A stretch of DNA of 64,000 bases from Sarcophilus harrisii (taxonomy: Eukaryota > Chordata > Mammalia > Dasyuromorphia > Dasyuridae): NCBI RefSeq assembly GCF_902635505.1, contig NC_045427.1:58616539-58680538 (forward strand), read 5' to 3'. Below are positions 20,095 to 31,866 of this stretch, piece after piece (position 1 is the stretch's first letter; every line of letters begins with the position of its first letter). The notes beneath the pieces are model-generated. The model did not search any database. It saw only the letters and a list, made by a program, of their open reading frames with translations, and was not told where the DNA came from. The position numbers and the translations under genes were made by a program.

Positions 20095-23000
20095 CTGTTT
20101 TAAAAAAAAGTTATTACTTTTAATCATTCATGGAAGAAAATAATTTCCCATTCCCCCTTGTAATTTTTAACAAAATCTTCATAATCACAATCTAGATCTT
20201 TAGGTTAACTCCTTTGCTTAAATGTATACTGGTAGAGAGCTTAAATAAAGCTTAATCTAACCCCTCTTTCTCCTTATTGTCATCTCTGTCAAAGACCTCC
20301 CTTTTGTCCAAAGTTTTTCCAGTACATAGGAAGAGAAAATAAATGCTGGCAAATGAAAAACAAAGTTATTTTCAAAAAACTTTCTCTAGTAACTATTTGG
20401 AAAATGAGAGAAGGGCTAGTTATTCAGAAAAGGCCTGAAAAAATATTTACCTGTCTTCCATGTGTTACCTGTATATTAGAGCCAAGGAGTCTATTTCTAT
20501 AGAGCATTGTATAAATTCATGAGTGCTTAGCATCGTATGATTGTGTTTATTGCTTAACATCTTGATTGTAGTGGAATCATGAAATATTAAAGCAGGAAGG
20601 ACGCTTAACATCTAGCCTCATTTGACAAATGGGGAAACTAAGTTCCATAAAAGGAAAATGATTTACTCAAATTCACACAGTATATTTGTGGTTGAGCTAA
20701 AATATAATCCAGGTTCCTACCATCCAGTCTGGTACTTCCTCCAGAGACACCATTCTTTTAATGAGATGGGTAAAAGGAAACCAGCTCAATCTAGGGAAGT
20801 TGCATGGAATGTATATACATATTGAGCTATAGATGTCACAAACTGAGTTGCATCTACTCAGGGGAAATAACATTTTTAGGATTCCTTTTAAGGTTCCTGA
20901 AAAATATAATTTATTTATATTAAATATTTTAATGTTGTCCAGAATGCTCTTGAGGAACAAGCTGATGGCAACTAGTGTCTTAATGAAAAACCTTTAAGAC
21001 TAAAGATGCCATAAAGACCAAGCAAAGGATCAAATCTATATAGAGGAGGATACTGTTAAAAATACTCCTGAGAGTTTATTTTAACAAAGAAAAATCACTC
21101 CTCTCTCTATCCTCCATATTCTATTCTTTCTTCTGAACATGATGCCATTCTAAGTAATTGGAATACTTGGGTTTGCAATGAGGACAGGCAAACTTCCTAA
21201 CCTGGCTCACCATAGCTTTTTGAAGAGGACAAAAATGGTTCCATGCAAAAACTCTGCAGACTTTTTTTTGGACTAAAAATGTGAAAAACTTTTATTTCTT
21301 CCTCTAAATTAGAGATTGATAAGTGAGAGATGAGTGATTACAGGATAATAGACCTAAAGAGTTGGAAGGGACTTTTATTAGTCATCAAGTCCTACTCCTT
21401 TCATTTAAAAGATGAGGAAACTGTGCTAGTAAATGGCACAGATAGAATTAAAATCCAATCACAGTGACTATACATTCTGTGTTCTTTCCATTCCAGAAGT
21501 TGATTTTCCAGGCCTATGAAAGAATTGGGGATTTTTAACTTGAGAAGAAGACTGGAAAAATAGTAGTTTAGGAGATACATGCAGATTGCCCTCAAATGTC
21601 TAAAAAGTTAACATATAAAAGTGGCATTAGGACTAGCTAATGAGGTAATAGGGAAGCAGATTTTTTGATTGTGGAAGATAAGGTATGGGTTCATATCACT
21701 GGGAATGTTTAAGCATAAATTGGGTGACCACTCACTGGAAATGATAGCAGTTAAGTTCAGGATAAGGGTTAGATCAGATGACTTCTGTGGGTTCCTTCTA
21801 AATGTGAGATTCTATGACCTTATTTCTGTGCAAATCTTGAGAGAAATATATATCATAACATAAGAACTATTAAGACAGTTCAGCTATATGGCCCTTACAG
21901 ATATGGAATTCCTACATTAATGTGAAGGAATCCATTTATAGTATACTTTCACAAGTAAATGGTCCTCCAGTTTTAGTGTAAAATGATACTCCAATTCTGG
22001 GCACACAACTGATACCATTACCTATTCAATCAGAATTTTATTGACATCAATTCACTTAGGGAGTGAAGCTAACAAGACTTCTACTTACCCCTGCAACAGC
22101 AATCTGTATTTTAGTTTCTGGTATCAATGACAAAACAGACACGATCATAAGGAACACTATGGTCATTAGTGAGTTTATAATGTCCTGAAAACACAACATA
22201 GAGAAGTCAGATTTTCCTGAAAACTGAGGCTGGCAAAAAAATAAGTCTTTAGAATCAATATAATAAAGTCTAAGAAAGAAAGGCAATATGGAAAGAAATT
22301 TGGGTGTCAGAATTGGGTTGAACCTCCATGGTTTAACTAGGCAACTATTTGCAAGTCACTTCTCCAAGGCTCAAGTTTCTTCACTTGTGGACTGGGGATG
22401 ACAAAACCCTAACTAGTTACTTTATGAGATCATTGTGAAGGTCAAATGAGATATGTATGAAGTGCTTTGCTAATCTTAAAGTGTACTTCAATCCTGCTGT
22501 GTTGTAGAAATGTCAGTGATGAGAAATGAGGTGCCCTTTATCTGTGGCTCAGATTGACACCCGGAGGTCCTTATTTTTCTCTACCATAGTTGAGTCAGTT
22601 ACTAATCCTGAGCACAAACCATGGGTGAGATATTTTAGATAGGACAGAGAGGCTCTGGGGGTACGTCAGCAATGCTCAGTATTTAGGTACTGTAGGTGCA
22701 GGGAAATACTCATGAATGACATATGTTCTAACTTAAATAATGAGGTAAGATGGTTTAGTGGAAAGAGCATGTAGAGTTAGCCAGAGGGTGTGAGTTCAAA
22801 TCTCATTATTGCCACCTGCCCTGCATGACCTCCTGAGGTTCTCCTCACCAATAATGAAGGGTTGGCCTAGCTGGCTTTTAAAGCTGGGGCTTACCATAGT
22901 ACTGCTGGGCCTATGTTAGGTATTTAATAAGTACTTCTTGGCTTTAAAGGCCCCTCCAGTCCTACATCTAGGATCCTCTGAATTATTTTGCTGTGGGACA

Positions 23001-26000
23001 ATTTGCACAAAACAAAATCCTCAGTCAATATTCATCCTGCCAAATGCAATAACTGAATTGTCATATATGCCATTATTCCTGGTAAGATTGCAAGTCATGA
23101 CATTTGGATAAACAACAACCCAATGTGATATGAACTATAATATTTGGTTTCAGTGAATGTAAATTTCAAGAAATGGGACTTTTGTCATTATTAATCAAAG
23201 AAATGCAAATTAAGACAACTCTGAGATACCACTCCACACCTGTCAGATTGGCTAAGATGACAGGAAAAAATAATGATGAATGTTGGAGGGGATGTGGGAA
23301 AACTGAGACACTGATGCATTGTTGATGGAATTGTGAATGAATCCAACCATTCTGGAGAGCAATCTGGAATTATGCCCAAAAAGTTATCAAACTGTGCATA
23401 CCCTTTGACCCAGAAGTGCTACTATAGCTTATACCCCAAGGAGATACTAAAGAAGGGAAAGGGACCCGTATGTGCCAAAACGTTTGTGGCAGCCCTGTTT
23501 GTAGTGGCCAGAAGCTGGAAAATGAATGGATGCCCATCAATTGGAGAATGGTTGGATAAATTGTGGTATATGAATGCTATGGAATGGTATTGTTCTGTAA
23601 GAAATGACCAGCAGGATGAATACAGAGAGGCCTGGAAAGACTTACATGGACTGATGCTAAGTGAAAGGAACAGAACCAGGATATTATATACCTCAACAAC
23701 GATACTGTATGAGGATGTATTCTGATGGAAGTGGATTTTCTTTGACAAAGAGAAGATCTAAATCAGTTTCAATTGATCAATGATGGACAGAAGCAGCTAC
23801 ACCCAAAGAAAGAACACTGAAAAATGAATGTAAACTGTTTGCATTTTGGTTCTTCTTCCCGGGTTATTTTTACCTTCTGAATCCAATTCTCCCTGTGCAA
23901 CAAGAGAACTCTTTGGTTCTGCACATATCTATTGTATCTAGGATATACTGTGTCATATTTAACATGTATAGGACTGCTTGCCATCTGGGGGAGGGGATGG
24001 AGGGAAGGAGGGGAAAAGTCGGAACAGAAGTGAATACAAGGGATAATGTTGTAAAAAATTACCCAGGCATGGGTTCTGTCAATAAAAAGTTATAGTTATT
24101 AAAAAAAAGAAAAAAAAGAAATGGGACGTTTGTGCAATTGACTTCTTCAGCTGTCCCACCAAGAGTCAGCTCTTCGGTGGCCTTATCAGGCCCTATCAGA
24201 TCCCTGTAGTTCCACAAGACCATCAGCAGTGCTTAATAATTTCTCCTTTGAACTGGCAAGAAATGCAAATACAAGACAAATGCTTACTCTTTGCTGCCAA
24301 GTGGCCCTGGCCCTTTTAAAATCTGTTTCTATATCTGGGTGCAGCTCCTTGCCCTCAGCAATTATCAGATTAGATTGCAGAAAAGAGATCAGAACATGTT
24401 ACTGTGGTGATACTGCTGTCTAAAATAAGCACGAGTAGGGGTGCAGAAACAGGATCTGAAGTTTGGGTGCTCAAAAGGTGAAGGCGATATTAAAAAATAA
24501 CTTTACCTAGGTCAGGTCTGCTTGAGGCTAATCTGCATCATAAGTTATCTGGGTTCTTGAGTGTCTGAGGTTCACTCATAGATCAGCTTGACCAATGGAG
24601 TTAATTGTCATCTTTTAGAATAGGCTTCTCTACTACAGTTTTTCTCTTTCTACGGCTACACAAATCTGTAGGAGTTATATACTAGGTAGAGTGACATCAT
24701 AGAAGAAAATACTTTTTAAAGAATATGGTTGATGTCCATCAACAGGGGGCTAGATGAAAAAAAATTATGATGAATATAATAAAACATTTTGGTTCTTGCC
24801 TTTGCCTACCAATATTTTGGAATTGTTTAAAAAGTGTCAAGAGGGATGGAGTCAGAGAAACTGGGAAGATGTGTATGAAATGTGTAGAACTGAACAATTT
24901 ATACAAAACTATAACAGTGTAAAGAAAAACACTGAGATTACTATTCAATGCAATGATGAGCTATATAACTCTGGAGGACCAATTCCAGTTGTAATGGGCT
25001 GAGGTTTGAGTTGATGCACTGAGGTCCCATTTACGTGAGGCTAAATAGTAATTGGGCTATACTCTATTAATATACATGATTGGATAAAGAATGGCCCCGC
25101 CCACTCTCCATGCAAGTCCTGATGTATTGTATAGGAAATGATGATTTTGGTGGGTGGAGGCAGAGAGAGACAGGAAGAGAAGCTGGGAGAGATTGAGCCT
25201 GGGTTCCATACTCCTAGCTGCTGGTTGTGTGGCTGCTGGTCTAGCTAGCTTCTTGACTCAGCTGCACACATTGCTATTGCCGATTCCCTTCCACTTCCAA
25301 TCTTTCTTCACTGAGAATAAAGACTGACGATTTCCCCCTAACCTGAATTCCTGACTCTGGCTGATTTTAAAATACGCGATCTTCACACCAGTTGCTACCC
25401 TATTCCTGACAAGAGATGTGATAAGACTTGATGTACAGATATGTATTTTGAGATATGATCAATGCATGATTTGTTTTACTGACTTCAGGGCTAGTACTCT
25501 ATCCACTGCACCATTTAGCTGCCCCTTTTCTTCCTATTTTAACTAGCATTTTGTGCTATATTGTATTCCATTAGGACTATTTTTTTTTTTTTTTTTTTTT
25601 GCCTCTGAGTTTAAGATAAGAATTTTACAGAATTGCCTGTGTTCTCTTCTCTGGCCAAATATCTATCATATGCTACACTTGAATTATGCATCTCTGAAAA
25701 TAAGTGCAGAGTTACCTGAAGCCAACCCGGATACTAAGTGGGATAAGACCCAGAGGAACCAGGTTAGAGGTACTCCTACTGGCCAATTCTCCCAAGACCA
25801 TTCTATGAATAGGTTAAAGAGTATATATAGCATAGCTGTGTAATAGAACTTTATGAAAGAAAGTAGAGAGAGTAATCCACTGGCCTGGGCTAAAAAAGGC
25901 TTTAATATTAAAGAATGGGGATTATACAATAAAGACCTTATATAGAAAAAAAATTCATTATAAAAAATGCACACTTACGAGCAAAGGCCAAAACAAAAAT

Positions 26001-29000
26001 TTCAACACTAGGTCAAGTCTTAGTAAATATAATATTACGAAAAAAAACACAGTGATGGCTTCCAAAGTTGTGATTACTATGTATGTTTCAGGGGCTTGAG
26101 CAACAATATATATGATCAAGGCTACTATAATCAAAACCTGTAAGAAAAAAAAAAGGATTTACTTCAATATAATTTTGTTTCAAGTTGCAAACATTTCTAA
26201 CTATGATTGCTTTCTAAATACATAAGCAAGAGGTGTGATTATGAAGTATTAAGATTTATTTCTTCTTTTCCTTGATGAGGCAAAGTCCTCTAGTATCTGT
26301 GCCCTTTATAATTTTTTCCTTTTTTTCCTCCCCAGCTCTTTGCTTCCTCAATTCTTCTTCCTCTCTTTAATCTACAACACTCACACCCATTCCCCAATGG
26401 GGAAATTCCTGCTACACTATAAATTTTTATAAATTTAAACACACATGTACATTGGGAGTGGGAGTGTGGGGAAACACTGACCTTTCTTTCATTTATGTGG
26501 GAACCTCTCAATGTGGAAACTCGGACAAAGCAGATTGCCTGGAACACTGATTAAGTGATTTACCCAGGGTTTGAGGCGCTGCTTGAATTCAGGTTTTCTA
26601 AGGTCACATCTCTAGTTATTATGCCAGCAGTTTTCAGAGTATGATCTCAGACTTCTCCAGGGGTCTGTGAAGTAAAAATTTTTTATAATAATAAGATATG
26701 ATTTGCTTTTTTCAATCTCATTCTTCTATAAGCATATAGTGTTTTCAGAGGCAACATGACCTATGTATTAGATTTAGCTGGGAACACAGAGACTGAATTA
26801 CTTTTTAATCTGAAGAATTGTACTTTTGCCTTACAAATGGAGAAATGTGCAGACATGTAAATGGAGGGATGGAGGTGAGGAAAAGTATTAACATGTACTA
26901 TGTGCTCAGCAGTAACAAATACTTCTCTGCAAAGTAGGTACTGTTATTTTCCCCATTATACAGTTGAGGAAACTGAAGCAAACAGAGATTAGAGTGATTT
27001 GCTTGGGGTTACACAGCTACTAAGTGTCTTGAGACTGGATGTGAACTCAGGTCTTGCTGACAGTAGGCACAGTGCTCTATCCACTGTGGTTATTTCTCTC
27101 CCTGCTGAACATACTGGCCATTCGATGACTCTTCCAGTACTACTGTTTTGGCAGCTAGGATACTATATGCTTCAGGCACATCATCCTGCAGAACTGTCCC
27201 AGAACCTGCCAACCTCAATATCGGGGGCTCTAACCTGATGGGCCTACACACCACTGCATTCCCTGGGGAGGAGATGCCCACAGCTGAAGGCAGTAGGGGT
27301 GTTTGGGCAGTATCCCTGTACAATCTCAGATCCCCACTGCTCAACCAAGACAACCACCAAGTGTGGATGAATGCTGAGCAACTGTCAAATGCTGAAGCTC
27401 CTCCCCCCCTTTTTTTTTCATCAAACCGTGTAGTATATGAATTCAATGAGTTTTGGGACAAAGAAGTGCTGAGATAAACTTTAGTTATTCAGACTTTTGC
27501 TATCTGGTAGATATTTTCTCAGAAATGAAGTACACCTGTCACTTCAAAGAAAAAAATTGAGAGAATTTGTTGCCAATGACAAAATTTGAGCTTTCAAGAA
27601 AAAACTGGAATTTTAGAAAACTTGGATGCATCATCATAAACTTGAGTTTCCTAAATAATTGGTATCTCAGTACTCTCATTGTTAATTGGTTCAAGAAAGC
27701 ACAATAAATGGCAAAAACAAGTGTCAAGCGAATTTTTCCCATGAGGAATAAATCTCCAGCTTGTAGCCTAACATTTCTCCCCATCCAATGCCCCAAAGGA
27801 AAAGTGGGGTTTCCAATTGTAGAAAAAAGTCCAGCCCAACTCATCCAAGCTCTTCCCTTCTTAACTACTCATTTTCTGAGGAGCCACTTCCTTTATACTC
27901 TTTTCCCTCTCAAATCCTCCAAGCTTCTTTTCCAGGTAGGATGGGATAAGGAAAGAGGAGGCCTGGATATGGAGGCAGAAACTATGGTCCCACACCCTGC
28001 CCTGCTCAGGGCTCTGGCCTCTGCCCAGGCTTAGGACTGCCAGGAGTCCGGGGTCCCCTCCTGTTGCTTCTACCTGGGCTCCACTGCAGCTACTTGCACC
28101 ATCACTGCTGCTGCGGCTATTTCTCTCCCTGCTGAACACACTGGCCATTCGATGACCCTTCCAGTACTACTGTTTTGGCAGTTAGGATACTATATGCTTC
28201 AGGCACATCATCCTGCAGAACTGTCCCAGAACCTGCCAACTTCAATATCGGGGGCTCTAACCTGATGGGCCTACACACCACTGCATTCCCTGGGGAGGAG
28301 ATGCCCACAGCTGAAGGCAGTAGGGGTGTTTGGGCAGTATGCTTGTACAACCTCAGATCCCCACTGCTCAACCAAGACAACCACCAAGTGTGGATGAATG
28401 CTGAGCAACTGTCAAATGCTGAAGCTACCCCCCGTTTTTTTTTTCCATCAAACTGTGTAGTATATAAATTCAATGAGTTTTGGGACAAAGAAGTGCTGAG
28501 GTGCCACTGTACTTAAAAAGACTTTTTTGAAGAGATTGGTAGTGATTGTAACAAATGTGATATACATGTGATATAATGAAATGTGTCATTATTTGGGAAA
28601 TCTTAAAAACTCAGTGGACAATTTTTCTTTCTTTTTTTCTTTTTTCTTTCTTTCTTTCTTTTTTTTTTTTCTTTTTTTTTTTTTTTACAAATAACCAATG
28701 CAAGATGTTTCAGAATTATGCATGAGTAAATAATTCATTAAAGTTCAAGATAAATCAATGAAGTTTAATGTAAGATATGAAAAATACACTAAGATTTCAT
28801 CTTCCATATTGCAACTAATCTTTAAATAACTGACACTTATCAAGTTTTGATCAATTAGCATCAAAGGAGAGTATCTACAATTACCTGAAAAAATTATTAA
28901 AATACATCTCCCTTTTTCAATTATGTATTTATGTGAGATTGGATTTTCTTCATGCATGTCTGACAACATATTACAACAGACAATGCAGATTAGAGAATAC

Positions 29001-31817
29001 AGCTATTTATTAAGATAGCAAAGAAATTTATAAAAATGTAAAGCTGAAATTTTCACTAAATTTTGTTTTGGAAGAGAGTATTTTTTCATAAAATGTTATT
29101 TTTGCTAACATATAATGGGTCATCAATATTATTTTAAATGAATTAATAAAAATTACAAACTTTCCATTTTAATTTCTAATATGGCAAATAGCTATCACCT
29201 ATATGAGTCCTCAGTAATAAAATTTTGACAGTATAAAGGGGTTCTGAGACCAAATAATTTGAGAAATGCTACACTTATTTAATATAAAGATGCTCATTAT
29301 TATTTTTAGATATATTATCACTATTATGGTATCATGGAAGCTAGTACATTTGGGCTTGTGTCAAAGAGAATTGAGTTTGGCTTCTGTTTTCAACATGTAC
29401 TTCTAGTTACCTGTGACCATGAGTAAGATGATTAGACTATAAAGCTGTAAAATGGTGGTTATAGTTATACTATCTGCTTCACTATAGCATTATGGAAGTA
29501 CCTGTCAAGTGTTATAAATTACTATCCTAAAAACACACTGATAATTTTTCTATTCTTTTAACACTAATGGATATCCCTTAGAACTATGTAGAGAGTCAAA
29601 ATCCTTTAAAAATACTACACATTTGCATTCTAGAACTCAACTACTTTAAATGCTTAATCTGGCTTCTGGACCCACAATTCTGGCTCTCTTACAATTCCTC
29701 AAAATCTGCTTCTCTAATCCAAAGCTCCAGACTTGCTACCTCAACTGCTTGTTTGACATTTACATTTGCCTCTTTTCATCATCACTGTGGGACTATGGGT
29801 CTTTAAGACTAATATATCTCTTGCGTCTGTCAGCCCTGGACTTGGCCCAATGGTTTCCTTCTCTAGTTTCTTGATGCTGTCACCTTTCCTTTGGTGTAGG
29901 AGAAAACATAGATTGGTTTTAGATTAAGGCTTTCCCCCTTCTCTGTCCTGCTTTCTAAAAATTGTGTGTGTGTGTGTGTGTGTGTGTAAAAATAATTAAA
30001 ATTCTCTGGATTTCTTTCTGGTGTTTTAACTGTTAAGCACTACAAGGAAACCTACAAAGCATTAAAATAACAAGCCAGATGAGAGGAATGTTACAAACAT
30101 GTTAAACAGATAATCTAGGATCTTGGTCTCTTCTCTTTTGAAAGATCATCTTTCTGCTGTACCCCAAGTCCTGTAAACTCACTTTCTCTCCAAATTCTCT
30201 TGGTGATCCCATCTCCTTATAGGTTCAATTTTCACTTCTGTAATTTAAGATTACTGCATCTTAGATTTATAACTTAAGAGATCTTAGAGGCTATCTAGTT
30301 CAAATCCCTCATTTTAAAACTAAGGAAGCTGAGGCTCCGAGAAGTTAAATGACTTGCCTCAAACCTAACTGAGAGTTTAAGGACTGCTTATCTCACAAAC
30401 CTTTTAAACTGAGGACATTCACTAAGATGTTTCCTCACATTTTCCTGACATCATCCAGTCTCTGATGGGAGAAGTAGCTCTCATGCTAGCCAAAGCTAAC
30501 TCCTATTACATCCAACTTCGATAACATTTCTTCTTAACCTCTTTAGCCTATTGCTCTCGCTAATCATCCCTTCTTTAATCTTTAAACTTTCCCCATCTCC
30601 TGGTTTCTTTTATTCTCCTAAAAGCATGCCCATGTCTCTCTAATCCTAAAATAACAACAAACACACTAGATATATTTTGGTGATTGTTTCTCCTCAGTTA
30701 AACTCTGAAAAAAGCAGAAAAAAGGTGTATCCACTTCCTCTCCTCTCATGTTTCTAAAGCCTGTGCAGTCTGGCTTCTGACTCCATCTTTCCAAATTTAT
30801 CAATTATATCTTGATTGCCAGATGTAATGGCCTTTTCTTAATTATCATATGAGACTGTTATGTCCTAGATACTCTTTCATTTCAGGTTTCTGTGACTGTT
30901 CATTTTTAGCACTTTTCTTGACAACTATTCTTTCTCTTCTGCTGGATCATTGGCCATGTTATGCCTGAGTATCTCTGTCCTGGTTTTGTCCTGGGTTTTC
31001 TTGTCCTCTGTCCATGGCTCTGTCCTGGGTTTTCTTTCTTTCTTTTTTTTTTTTATTATTTCACCTGGTGATCTAATTAGCTGTTTCAAAAGCCTTCAGG
31101 TCTCTCTCCATTCCAATCCATCCTCCACATAGATGCCAAAGTGATATTCTAAAGCACAGGTCTGATACTAACACTACTCCTTCTCCAACTTAAAAAACTT
31201 CAGTTGGCATTAATGAGAATTGTAAACCAGCTTATTCTCAGGAATTGCTAAAATGAGCCCATCCTGTTCCTATTATCAATCATAATCAGAAAAGCCAGTG
31301 TCTCCCAAGTTAGGAGCATTGAAAAGCCTTGGTAAAGGTTTTGATACATCTGCAATTAACAAAAGCTTAATGTGGTGCTATAGAATATTTTAGAAACACA
31401 AAATGAATATTCTAAAGAACAACAGACTATTCTTTCAAGTTACCTGGGACCATTACAATCCAATGAAAAGTTAAACTCAACATCTATTTTGTATTTAATG
31501 GGAAATCTAGAAATAAGTTTTTTCCAGCAAATGGTTGTATAGTCTTTAGGAAAATGCACCAAATTGCCTGAAGCTCAGCAGAATCGGAGGCTTCTTTCTA
31601 AATCTGATGTCACAATTGAAAACCTTGTAATACTGTACTATAATCACCCCTCAGCAGTAAATGTTCTCATAAAACACAATGAGGATTTGGGAGAGGATAG
31701 TGGTTAGTGACATAGAACAACCATGAATGACACATAGACATCCATCACAGATTACAAAGGTTTGCCATTAACCAAATACAATTTAGTAAGGCAGAGTCAT
31801 ATTGATTAAGCAACTGG

Positions 31818-31866
<49 letters not shown>

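Noticed and set aside
23333-23725. 130-codon open frame
   Set aside because: Lies wholly inside the target-site-flanked L1 3' end, so it is element sequence, not a host gene.
27092-28500. The 390-bp duplicate pair as LTRs of a small element
   Set aside because: The ends are not TG...CA, there is no target duplication or primer site, and the homology edges do not fit LTR structure.
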